Shown: piece by piece, positions 27,672-35,618 of the stretch
Layout: each line of letters opens with the position of its first letter
Numbering within the stretch: the first letter of the stretch is position 1
Source of the DNA: Beijerinckiaceae bacterium
Lineage (GTDB): Bacteria; Pseudomonadota; Alphaproteobacteria; Rhizobiales; Beijerinckiaceae
Assembly (NCBI GenBank): GCA_021324915.1
Contig: JAJPIC010000010.1
Coordinates: 17,683 to 81,682 of the forward strand
DNA length: 64,000 nucleotides
Direction: 5' to 3'
The notes under the pieces: model-generated
What the model saw: the letters and a program-made list of their open reading frames with translations, nothing else
What the model was told of the DNA's origin: nothing
Databases searched by the model: none
Program-made: the position numbers and the translations under genes

Positions 27672-29423
27672 TCATTCCTCGTCCTTCTTCTTTTTGGCTT
27701 TCTTGGCTTCCGTATCGCGGGCCTTCAGAGCCGCGCCAAGAATATCGCCGAGCACGGCGCCCGAGTCGGCCGAGCCGAATTGGGCGATCGCCTCTTTCTC
27801 CTCGGCGACTTCGAGCGCCTTGATCGAGACGCCGACCTTGCGGGCGCGGCGGTCGAACTGGGTGATGCGGGCATCGACCTTCTCGCCGACGGCGAAACGC
27901 TCGGGCCGCTGATCGGCGCGATCGCGCGCCAATTCGGCGCGTTTGATGAAGGCCGTGAGATCGGTGCCGGCGATCTTGACGTCGATGCCGCCCTCTTTCA
28001 CGTCGGTCACCTCGCAGGTCACGATAGCGCCCTTCTTCAAGTCCGGGCCGCCCGCTTCCGCCGGCTTGGCCGCGAAAGGATCGGTGCTGAGCTGCTTGAT
28101 GCCGAGCGAGATACGCTCCTTCTCGACGTCCACGTCGAGCACTTTGGCGTGGACGATATCGCCCTTCTTATAGTCCTCGATCGCTTGTTCGCCGGGCCGG
28201 TTCCAGTCGAGGTCGGAGAGATGGACCATGCCGTCGACATCGCCTTCGAGGCCGATGAACAGGCCGAACTCGGTCTTGTTCTTGACCTCCCCTTCGATGT
28301 CGGTGCCGACCGGGTGCTTCTCGGCAAACGTCTCCCAAGGATTGGCGAGCGTCTGCTTGAGGCCCAGCGAGATCCGCCGCTTGACCGGATCGACCTCGAG
28401 CACTTGGACATCGACCTCCTGGCTCGTGGCGACGATCTTGCCCGGATGCACGTTCTTCTTCGTCCACGACATTTCCGAGACGTGGATCAAGCCCTCGATA
28501 CCGGGCTCGAGCTCGACGAAGGCGCCGTAATCGGTGATGTTGGTCACCCGGCCGTGGAAGCGGGCACCGACCGGATATTTCACCTCGATGTTCTGCCACG
28601 GATCTTCGAGCAATTGCTTCATGCCGAGCGAAATGCGGTGGGTCTCGTGATTGATCTTGATGATCTTGACCCTGACCGTCTGGCCGATGGTGAGAACTTC
28701 GCTCGGATGATTGACGCGCCGCCAGGCGATGTCGGTCACGTGCAGCAGGCCGTCGATGCCGCCGAGATCGACGAAGGCCCCGTAATCGGTGATGTTCTTC
28801 ACGACGCCGTCGATGATCTGGCCTTCCTCGAGATTGGCCACGATCTCGTGACGCTGCTCGGCGCGCGATTCCTCGAGCACCGTGCGGCGCGAGACGACGA
28901 TATTGCCGCGCCGGCGATCCATCTTGAGGATCTGGAAGGGCTGCGGCACGTGCATTAGCGGGCCGACGTCGCGGATCGGGCGGATATCGACCTGGCTGCG
29001 CGGCAGGAAGGCCACGGCCCCGTCGAGATCGACCGTAAATCCGCCCTTCACCTGGTTGAAGATGACGCCTTCGACCTTCTCCTGCTTCTCGAAGGCCCGC
29101 TCGAGCCTCACCCAGCTTTCTTCACGTCGCGCCTTGTCGCGCGAAATGACCGCTTCGCCGAGCGCGTTCTCGATGCGCTCGAGATAGACTTCGACTTCAT
29201 CTCCGATATGGAGCGTGCCCTCACGTCCGGGGCCCTGGAATTCTTTCAAGGCTACGCGGCCTTCCGTCTTCAGGCCGACGTCGATAATGGCGACGTCCTT
29301 TTCGATGCCGACGACGGTCCCCTTGATGACCGACCCTTCGAGAGCCTCGTTCTGACCGTAGCTCTCGTTGAGCAATGCGGCGAAATCCTCGCGCGATGGC
29401 GCGTAGGTTTGAGCTGATGACAT
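27672..29423 (-). CDS. rpsA: 30S ribosomal protein S1
   Basis: 583 residues made of six S1 RNA-binding repeats. Repeated patterns such as VKNITDYGAFVDLGGIDGLL, VTNITDYGAFVELEPGIEGL and VKNKTEFGLFIGLEGDVDGM are visible. S1 binds mRNA leaders and helps unfold them on the 30S subunit. The C-terminal tail is lysine-rich (DTEAKKAKKKKDEE). The gene is downstream of aroA-cmk as in most proteobacteria and ends at a strong terminator. Confidence 0.97.
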   Translation of the reverse strand: MSSAQTYAPSREDFAALLNESYGQNEALEGSVIKGTVVGIEKDVAIIDVGLKTEGRVALKEFQGPGREGTLHIGDEVEVYLERIENALGEAVISRDKARREESWVRLERAFEKQEKVEGVIFNQVKGGFTVDLDGAVAFLPRSQVDIRPIRDVGPLMHVPQPFQILKMDRRRGNIVVSRRTVLEESRAEQRHEIVANLEEGQIIDGVVKNITDYGAFVDLGGIDGLLHVTDIAWRRVNHPSEVLTIGQTVRVKIIKINHETHRISLGMKQLLEDPWQNIEVKYPVGARFHGRVTNITDYGAFVELEPGIEGLIHVSEMSWTKKNVHPGKIVATSQEVDVQVLEVDPVKRRISLGLKQTLANPWETFAEKHPVGTDIEGEVKNKTEFGLFIGLEGDVDGMVHLSDLDWNRPGEQAIEDYKKGDIVHAKVLDVDVEKERISLGIKQLSTDPFAAKPAEAGGPDLKKGAIVTCEVTDVKEGGIDVKIAGTDLTAFIKRAELARDRADQRPERFAVGEKVDARITQFDRRARKVGVSIKALEVAEEKEAIAQFGSADSGAVLGDILGAALKARDTEAKKAKKKKDEE

Positions 29424-29672
29424 TTAATCTCCTGAAATGCCCGGTTGGGCGGCGCCGGCGGTTCGTATGGGTGGCGCTCTTGCCTGCCGGCGTCCGTCGA
29501 TCGTGCGACTGGACCTTCGCCAAGGGGCGGAGCCGGCGCGGGACGGCAGGAAAAGCGGGTTCGGGGCCTATGTAGCAAGGGCCAGGCAGGGCGGCAAGGG
29601 GCTTGCCGAGGGAGGTTTGTACGACGCTGCGTCCTACAGCGCGGCGGGGGCGGCTTTGAATGAAGCGTGCCG

Positions 29673-30308
29673 CTATTGTCGCGATTTGACCAATCGCCGC
29701 TCGACAATCTCCCGCGCCGCTTTGAAGGCGGCCTCGATGTCGAGCTTCGTCGTATCGAGCACGACCGCGTCTTCGGCAACTTTCAGCGGCGCGGTCGAGC
29801 GGCCGGCATCGCGCGCATCGCGCCGACGGATATCTTCGAGGATTTCGGCATAATCGATCTCCTCGCCCTGCCCCTTCAATTCGAGCGCGCGGCGGCTCGC
29901 CCGCGCTTCGGGGCTCGCGGTCACGAAGATCTTCACCTCGGCTTCCGGACAGATGATCGTGCCGATATCGCGCCCATCGATAACCGCGCCGCCAGGGCGG
30001 CGGGCAAAGGTGCGCTGCATCTCGATCAAGGCTTCGCGCACTTGCGGAATGGCGGCCACGATCGAGGCCGCCTCGCCCATCTGGCGCCCACGCAAAAGGT
30101 CGGCATCGAAATCTGTGAGCGCCAGCGAGCGCGCTGCGGCGACCGCAGCCTCCTCATTGCCGAGGCTCTGGCCATGATCGAGGAGGACGCGGGCCGTCGC
30201 GCGATAGAGAAGGCCCGTATCGAGATGCGGCAGATTGAGCGCCTCGGCGAGCCGGCGCGCCAAAGTGCCTTTGCCGGAGGCGGCAGGACCATCGATGGCA
30301 ATGATCAT
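29673..30308 (-). CDS. cmk: Cytidylate kinase
   Basis: 211 residues from ATG 30308. The P-loop [14 protein letters not shown] is at residues 5-18, the CMP-binding part is [14 protein letters not shown], and the [20 protein letters not shown] stretch is characteristic. It phosphorylates CMP and dCMP. The frame extends upstream without family pattern inside aroA; the start overlaps the aroA stop as ATGA. Confidence 0.96.
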   Translation of the reverse strand: MIIAIDGPAASGKGTLARRLAEALNLPHLDTGLLYRATARVLLDHGQSLGNEEAAVAAARSLALTDFDADLLRGRQMGEAASIVAAIPQVREALIEMQRTFARRPGGAVIDGRDIGTIICPEAEVKIFVTASPEARASRRALELKGQGEEIDYAEILEDIRRRDARDAGRSTAPLKVAEDAVVLDTTKLDIEAAFKAAREIVERRLVKSRQ

Positions 30309-31639
30309 GAGAAGCGCGCCCCCAATTGCCCCATTTGCGCGAGGAAAGTCGGATAGCTCGTTGCGATCATCCGCGCATCGTCGATCGCCATCTTGCGGCG
30401 CGCCGCGAGCCCAAGACAGAGAAAGCTCATGGCGATACGATGGTCGAGATGGGTGGTGGCACACCCGCCGCCTGCCACCTCGCTCCGTCCTTCGACAATG
30501 AGATCGTCGCCTTCGACCGCTGCCTGAACGCCGGCGGCGCGCAATCCGGCGGCGATCGCGGCGAGACGATCGGATTCCTTCACCCGCAATTCGCTCAAGC
30601 CGCGCATGCGCGTCTGCCCCTTGGCGAAAGCCGCCGCCACGGCGAGGATCGGATATTCGTCGATCATCGAGGGCGCCCGCTCCTCGGGCACGTCGACGCC
30701 GCAAAGCTCGGAGGCACGCACGCAAAGGTCGGCGACGGTTTCGCCGCCCTCTTCACGCCGGTCGAGAATTTCGATTCCGCCGCCCATTTCGCGCAAGGTC
30801 TGCACGAGGCCGGTGCGCAGCGCGTTCATCATCATGCCTTCGATCACGATTTCGGAACCGGGCACGATGAGCGCCGCGACCATCGGGAAGGCGGCGGAGG
30901 ACGGATCGGCCGGCACGACGATGCGGGCGGGGCGCAGCTCGGGCCTGCCGTCGAGCACGATCCTGCGGCCCTGCCCGAAGCTTTCGCTCGCGATCTTCGC
31001 GCCGAAATAGGCGAGCATTTTCTCGGTGTGATCGCGGCTCGCCTGCGGCTCGACGAGGATCGTGCGGCCGGGCGAATTGAGGCCCGCCAAGAGCACGGCG
31101 GACTTGATCTGCGCCGAGGCGACTTTCGTCACATATTCGATCGGCAGAGGCTCCGGCGTGCCCTTGAGCAGAATGGGGCAGCGCCCGCCCTCGGCCGCTT
31201 CGAGCACTTCGGCACCCATTTGGACGAGAGGATCGAGAACGCGGCGCATCGGCCTTTTGCGCAGCGAGGCATCGCCGTCGAATCGAGCCTTGATGCCGTG
31301 GCCGCCGACGACGCCCATCATCAGCCTCGTGCCGGTCCCGGCATTGCCGAAATCGAGCGGATCCGACGGCGGAAGGAGCGCGCCGATGCCGACGCCCTCG
31401 ACGCGCCAGCGCCCATCCCCTAATCGCTCGATCTTGGCGCCGAGCGCACGGCAAGCCTGTCCCGTATGCAAGACGTCTTCGCCTTCGAGCAGGCCTTCGA
31501 TCTCGGTGCGACCGACACAAAGCAGACCCAGAATGAAAGCGCGATGCGAGATCGACTTATCGCCCGGCGGCTTCAGCCGCCCACGCAGCGGCCCGCTCGG
31601 CTCGGCTGCGAGCGGCAGAACTCCCGTTGAGATCGTCAA
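30305..31639 (-). CDS. aroA: 3-phosphoshikimate 1-carboxyvinyltransferase (EPSP synthase)
   Basis: 444 residues. [19 protein letters not shown] is the shikimate-phosphate-binding signature; [19 protein letters not shown] and [15 protein letters not shown] complete the family motifs. The NAGTGTRLM form (Gly then Thr-Gly-Thr) is closer to the class II enzymes of Agrobacterium type than to E. coli AroA. It makes EPSP from shikimate 3-phosphate and PEP on the way to aromatic amino acids. First gene of aroA-cmk-rpsA. Confidence 0.96.
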   Translation of the reverse strand: MTISTGVLPLAAEPSGPLRGRLKPPGDKSISHRAFILGLLCVGRTEIEGLLEGEDVLHTGQACRALGAKIERLGDGRWRVEGVGIGALLPPSDPLDFGNAGTGTRLMMGVVGGHGIKARFDGDASLRKRPMRRVLDPLVQMGAEVLEAAEGGRCPILLKGTPEPLPIEYVTKVASAQIKSAVLLAGLNSPGRTILVEPQASRDHTEKMLAYFGAKIASESFGQGRRIVLDGRPELRPARIVVPADPSSAAFPMVAALIVPGSEIVIEGMMMNALRTGLVQTLREMGGGIEILDRREEGGETVADLCVRASELCGVDVPEERAPSMIDEYPILAVAAAFAKGQTRMRGLSELRVKESDRLAAIAAGLRAAGVQAAVEGDDLIVEGRSEVAGGGCATTHLDHRIAMSFLCLGLAARRKMAIDDARMIATSYPTFLAQMGQLGARFS

Positions 31640-31929
31640 TATTCGCCTCTTGCAAACCGGTTTTCACGCGCTGGTAGCACGCGATTCGGCTCCCTGTCAT
31701 GCGGGCCGCAGAGTGCAGGAAATCCGGCCGGAAATCTGGACCGCGCGCCCGCCCCCGGACCACCGGGCCGCGTGCCGCAACTTCCAATTGACAGGCGCGT
31801 TCGGCCTCACTAACGGGAGCCGCGACCGCACAGCGCGTCACTTTGGATTGCGCCGCATGCGGGGGACAAGCGGAATGTTCCGCCCTGCCGGCGGCGCCCG
31901 GGGGCGGCGATTCATTTAGAGGTTAAACC

Positions 31930-32289
31930 GTGGTAAAACCCGAGCTTGGCAACAAGCATCAATGCCAGCAGTGCGGCACGAAATTCTTCGATCTCAACCG
32001 GACCCCGGTCATTTGCCCGAAATGCGGCGCCGTTCAGCAGATCGCATCGGCACGCCCGGCGCGTGCAAGCACCGAAGAAAAAGAAGAGGCTGAAGCGGAA
32101 CAGGGCGTCGAGATGGTTTCGCTCGACGAAGTCGAGCAGATTGAGCCCAATCTCGAAACCGCGGCGGAAGATGACGTTGAAATCGAAGACGAGCCCGCCG
32201 ACGACACATTCCTCGAAGAGGAAGAGGAAGATACCGACGACGTTTCTGGGTTGATCGACGGGGATATCGCGCCCGACGAGGAACCGTGA
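31930..32289 (+). CDS. FYDLN-acid-type zinc ribbon protein (TIGR02300-like)
   Basis: 119 residues starting at GTG. The N-terminal zinc ribbon has two CxxC pairs (HQCQQCGTKFFDLNRTPVIC and PKCG), with FFDLN in place of the family's FYDLN. The rest is almost entirely Glu/Asp (for example FLEEEEEDTDD). The family is confined to alphaproteobacteria as far as I know and has no assigned function; the acidic tail suggests binding to a basic partner. It is divergent from aroA, next to tRNA-Ala. Confidence 0.85.
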   Translation: MVKPELGNKHQCQQCGTKFFDLNRTPVICPKCGAVQQIASARPARASTEEKEEAEAEQGVEMVSLDEVEQIEPNLETAAEDDVEIEDEPADDTFLEEEEEDTDDVSGLIDGDIAPDEEP

Positions 32290-32355
32290 TCTGCTTGTGA
32301 AGCCCGGGTATTGCGTCTATATCCGGCCGGTCCGCCCCAACGGACGGCAAGGCGT

Positions 32356-32431
32356 GGGGTCATAGCTCAGTTGGGAGAGCGCTTCAATGGCATTGAAGAG
32401 GTCGGCGGTTCGATTCCGCCTGGCTCCACCA
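32356..32431 (+). tRNA. tRNA-Ala (anticodon GGC)
   Basis: A 76-base cloverleaf. The acceptor stem GGGGTCA pairs with TGGCTCC, followed by ACCA. The D arm contains AGCTCAGTTGGGAGAGC. The anticodon stem CTTCA/TGAAG encloses ATGGCAT with anticodon GGC, and the T arm has GGTTCGATTCC. The CCA end is encoded. The RiPP locus begins about 320 bases downstream. Confidence 0.97.
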
Positions 32432-32748
32432 GTCCTTCATGAGTTGAGTTGAGTTGAGCCGCCCGGCCGGATTTTTCTCGAGCCATGTCCGCGGCCCTCT
32501 TTTCGCTTCACCCGCAATTGAACGGATCTTCCAACTTCGGAGTTGAGCTCGTTCGGCTTCTTGCGAACCAAGCGACCCCGAAAGCATTGACGGCCGTTAG
32601 CATAGGCGCGGCAATGGCTTAGGTGAAGTTTCTCCCGGCGAGCGCCGGACTGGAAGCTTGTTTCCCAAGCGCTATCCCCGGCGTGGGAAAAATGCTACGG
32701 ATACCGGCGCCGCGCACTTTTGTTCGAGCGTAGAGGAGGAACTCTGCC
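32432..32748. other. Intergenic region upstream of the RiPP precursor gene
   Basis: About 317 bases. Directly after the tRNA comes a short tandem repeat of GAGTT/GTTGA (about 32440-32458). No convincing coding frame is present. The last 110 bases should hold the promoter and 5' leader of the precursor gene; a weak TTGACG box at about 32587 and a small GCTTG/CAAGC hairpin near 32655 are the only signals I can see. The AGAGGAGGAACTC ribosome site ends this region. Confidence 0.5.
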
Positions 32749-33240
32749 ATGTCGCAGACGAAGCGCGCTTCAAGGGGCAAGGGCCCAAGTAAAGCTGTAT
32801 CCGTGCTCGGAATTGCCGGCGTTTCGCTGGCGGCATCGGCTACAGGATCGTCGGCCGAGATGCCGGCAATGAATGCCATTCCATCGCATCCCCTCATTCT
32901 CGGCGATGAAGAAATCTCCGACGTCAGCCTCGCGACGTTCCACGCCTTCGACCAGGACAGCCAGAAAACCTCCCTCCCGGGCATCCAGCTGGCCCGCGGC
33001 GGCTGCGGCTGCGGACACGGGTGTGGCGGCTGCGGACATGGCTGCGGCGGTTGCGGACACGGCTGCGGACATGGCTGTGGCGGTTGCGGACATGGCTGTG
33101 GCGGTTGCGGGCATGGCTGCGGGCGCGGTTGTGGCTGGGGCTGGCGCGGCTGCGGCTGGGGTGGCTGCGGCGGCTGCGGCTGGGGCTGGGGTTGGGGCGG
33201 CTGCTGTCTCTCGTGGGGCGGCTGCTCGCCTTTGTGCTAG
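32749..33240 (+). CDS. Gly/Cys/His-rich RiPP precursor peptide (azole-containing type)
   Basis: 163 residues. Residues 1-83 form the leader and 84-163 the core. The leader starts with a basic segment, then a hydrophobic stretch (16-30, AVSVLGIAGVSLAAS) ending GSSA, which together look like a Sec signal. An acidic segment DEEISDVSLATFHAFDQD (53-70) is the best candidate for the recognition sequence. The core begins after QLAR. Its first 45 residues are GHGC and GGC repeats with 13 Cys and 6 His; the last 35 are Trp-rich with 7 Cys and 7 Trp, ending SPLC. Cysteines total 20. Strong AGGAGG site. The enzymes encoded downstream should turn Cys into thiazolines and thiazoles. A metallothionein-like role is the alternative. 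Confidence 0.85.
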   Translation: MSQTKRASRGKGPSKAVSVLGIAGVSLAASATGSSAEMPAMNAIPSHPLILGDEEISDVSLATFHAFDQDSQKTSLPGIQLARGGCGCGHGCGGCGHGCGGCGHGCGHGCGGCGHGCGGCGHGCGRGCGWGWRGCGWGGCGGCGWGWGWGGCCLSWGGCSPLC

Positions 33241-33269
33241 CACGCCCGAGGGCAGGCTCGAGGGCGATG

Positions 33270-33296
33270 GCTGGGCCGAGCGCCGTTCGGCCCAGC
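33270..33296 (+). promoter_or_regulatory. Perfect 10-bp stem-loop between precursor and enzyme genes
   Basis: GCTGGGCCGA pairs with TCGGCCCAGC around a 7-base loop. It lies 30 bases after the precursor stop and is followed after a short gap by ATTTTCTTT. The U-run is too far and too interrupted for a full terminator. It is better read as a partial terminator or mRNA-stabilising hairpin that lets precursor mRNA exceed enzyme mRNA. Confidence 0.6.
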
Positions 33297-33352
33297 AAGG
33301 GTGGATTTTCTTTGCGGATAAGACGCGTCGCATGTGCTAGAAGCGGGAGTTC

Positions 33353-35611
33353 ATGGCGCGCATTAAGAAGGCAGGCGCAACCGGCAGGAGCAGAGACATC
33401 CTGCGGTTTGCGCCGAATTTCACCGTCTATCTGCTCCCCCCCGATGTCGTGTGCCTCTATTCGGAGCACCGGAAGTTCTTTCTTCACGGTGAGCTTTTTT
33501 GCGCCCTCGCTTCAGCGATCGGCGAAGAAGGAAAGAGCACGCGCGCGCTTCTCTCCGAACTCGGGCAGGATTACCCGTCCGATAAAATTGAGGAAGGGCT
33601 GAACCGGCTCCTCGAGCGACGCTACGTCATTCCTTCGGGGCCTCTCTCCAATCCAATCGCGGACGCTTGTTGGGCAAGCCTCGGACTTCCGCCGGAAGTC
33701 GCGGGAAAAAAAATCGGCGATTGTCGCCTCGCCATTCAATCGATCGACGTCGACGGCATGGCGGAGCTCGGCGAAGCGCTGGGCAAATTCGGCGTTCGCC
33801 TCGTCAAGCGCACGCCCGATCTCACGGTCACATTGGTCAGCGATTATCTCGATGGCCGGCTCGACGAGCTAAATCAGCAGCATTTGGCGGACGGCACCGC
33901 ATGGGCGCTCGCGCAGCCCTCGGGCATTTTTCCTTTGGTCGGGCCGGTCTTCAGGCCGGGCGAGAGCGCTTGCTGGATGTGCCTTGCCGAGCGGATGAAA
34001 CGGAACCGCGAGATCAAGGCGCTCCTCGACCGGACGCAAGCCGAAGTCGTCGCCGTCTCGCCCTTGCTCCGCGCGAGTGTCGGGCGCAGCGGGATCGAGC
34101 TTGCGGCAATCGAGATCGCGAAAGCGGTCGCCAGCGATTTTCGCAGCGAGCTCAAGGACCATATCGTCAGTCTCGACCTGCTCGGCTCGACCATCGCCAA
34201 ACATTATGTGGCCGCACGCCCGCAATGTCCGGCTTGCGGGCGCAAGAAATTGCGCGATCCGCGCCGCGCGCCCGAACCCATCGTGCTCGGTCCCGGAGCC
34301 AAGCTCGTCATGACGAGCGGCGGGTACCGGACCGTCGGGTCTAGCTCGACGGTCGCCCGATTTCGCAAACATGTGAGCCCGCTGACGGGCGTCGTCTCGC
34401 GTCTCGAGCGGATCGAAGCCGATCTGCCGCTGAACACGAATTACCGGGCAACGCATAATTTCTCGGCGCCGGCCGAGTCCGTCCACGAGCTACGGGCCGG
34501 CCTCAGCGCCGGAAGTTTCGGCAAGGGCAGCACCGCCGAACAGGGCGAGGCGAGCGCGCTCATGGAGGCGATCGAGCGCTATTGCGGAATTTTTCAGGGG
34601 GACGAGATCAGGAGCGCCCGCCGGTTCGTCGATTTCGCACCCGGCGAAGCCATCCCTCCCAACGACGTGCTTCTCTTCAGCGACGCCCAGTTGCAGCGCG
34701 GAATGGCGCTGACGCCCGATGCGGGAGCATGGGAGGCAACCCCTGCCCTCTTCGATCCTGCCGCAAAGATCGAATGGTCGCCGGTCTGGTCATTGCGCGA
34801 CGGAAGCTTCAAACATCTGCCGACGAGCCTGCTCTATTTTTTCCATCGCGGGGCCGGCGCCTTTGCGGCCGATTCCAACGGTTGCGCGGCCGGCAATACG
34901 CGGGAAGAAGCAATCGTCCAGGGCTTCCTCGAGCTCATCGAGCGCGATGCCTATGCCATCTGGTGGTACAATCGGCTCGAGGTTCCGGCCGTCGATCTCA
35001 GCCAGTTCGAGGATTCCTATGTTCGCGACCTGCAGATGGAGCTCGCGCGAATCGGACGCCGGCTCTGGGTGCTCGACATCACGAGCGATCTCGGAATCCC
35101 GACTTTTGTGGCGATTACCCATTGGATGCAGAACGGGCGCGAAAATATCGAGTTCGGCTCAGGCGCGCATTTCGATGCGCGCATTGCCCTGTTGCGGACG
35201 ATGACCGAACTCAATCAATTCCTCTCGCTCGGCCTGATCGGCGGCGGAACGGGAGAGAAATCGACCCTCGACGGCGTCACGCCGCTGCGCATCGAAGACC
35301 ATCCTTTCCTGATGCCGAACGGCAACCAGCGGGTGAAGCCCGATTTCAGCGCGAAGTTCGGCCACCTCGATACGCGCGAGCAGGTCGAAGCCTGTGTCGA
35401 GCTCGCGCGGCGCGCGGGTCATGATTTTCTCGTCCTCGATCAGACGCGGCCCGACGTCGAAGTTCCGGTGGTTCGCGTGATCGTTCCGGGCTTGCGGCAT
35501 TTCTATCGGCGGTTCGCGCCTGGCCGGCTCTATGACGTACCCGTCAAGCTTGGCCTGCGCGAGCGGCGGCTCACGGAAGAAGAACTCAATCCGATCCATC
35601 CCCATACGTGA
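33353..35611 (+). CDS. Fused TOMM cyclodehydratase: leader-binding E1-like domain plus YcaO
   Basis: 752 residues. Residues about 15-110 fit a winged-helix RiPP recognition element, and 120-300 an E1/ThiF-like domain. Two CxxC pairs (Cys207/210 in CWMC, Cys292/295 in CPAC) should hold structural zinc. Residues about 340-752 form the YcaO domain: KGSTAEQGEASALMEAIERY (391-410) and NTREEAIVQGFLELIERDA (515-533) carry the acidic ATP/Mg2+ ligands, and RTMTELNQF (615-623) the third motif. The protein ends NPIHPHT, a proline-containing tail like the PxPxP end that shapes the active site. It should use ATP to cyclise core Cys (perhaps Ser) to azolines. Start follows CGGGAG. Confidence 0.93.
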   Translation: MARIKKAGATGRSRDILRFAPNFTVYLLPPDVVCLYSEHRKFFLHGELFCALASAIGEEGKSTRALLSELGQDYPSDKIEEGLNRLLERRYVIPSGPLSNPIADACWASLGLPPEVAGKKIGDCRLAIQSIDVDGMAELGEALGKFGVRLVKRTPDLTVTLVSDYLDGRLDELNQQHLADGTAWALAQPSGIFPLVGPVFRPGESACWMCLAERMKRNREIKALLDRTQAEVVAVSPLLRASVGRSGIELAAIEIAKAVASDFRSELKDHIVSLDLLGSTIAKHYVAARPQCPACGRKKLRDPRRAPEPIVLGPGAKLVMTSGGYRTVGSSSTVARFRKHVSPLTGVVSRLERIEADLPLNTNYRATHNFSAPAESVHELRAGLSAGSFGKGSTAEQGEASALMEAIERYCGIFQGDEIRSARRFVDFAPGEAIPPNDVLLFSDAQLQRGMALTPDAGAWEATPALFDPAAKIEWSPVWSLRDGSFKHLPTSLLYFFHRGAGAFAADSNGCAAGNTREEAIVQGFLELIERDAYAIWWYNRLEVPAVDLSQFEDSYVRDLQMELARIGRRLWVLDITSDLGIPTFVAITHWMQNGRENIEFGSGAHFDARIALLRTMTELNQFLSLGLIGGGTGEKSTLDGVTPLRIEDHPFLMPNGNQRVKPDFSAKFGHLDTREQVEACVELARRAGHDFLVLDQTRPDVEVPVVRVIVPGLRHFYRRFAPGRLYDVPVKLGLRERRLTEEELNPIHPHT

Positions 35612-35618
35612 GGGCGGC

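Noticed and set aside
32384..32587. A 67-codon frame overlapping tRNA-Ala on the minus strand.
   Set aside because: It ends in the tRNA sequence and gives the familiar spurious translation of tRNA 3' regions (QAESNRRPLQCH).
32749..33240. Metallothionein or structural Gly-rich protein as the main reading of the Cys-rich gene.
   Set aside because: Direct linkage to a cyclodehydratase and an azoline dehydrogenase, and the separate leader with acidic recognition segment, fit a RiPP better. Metal binding by the product remains possible.
32770..33487. Ala- or Arg/Ser-rich antisense frames over the Cys-rich peptide gene.
   Set aside because: They are products of the GGC/TGC codon repeats; the plus-strand frame has the ribosome site and biological context.
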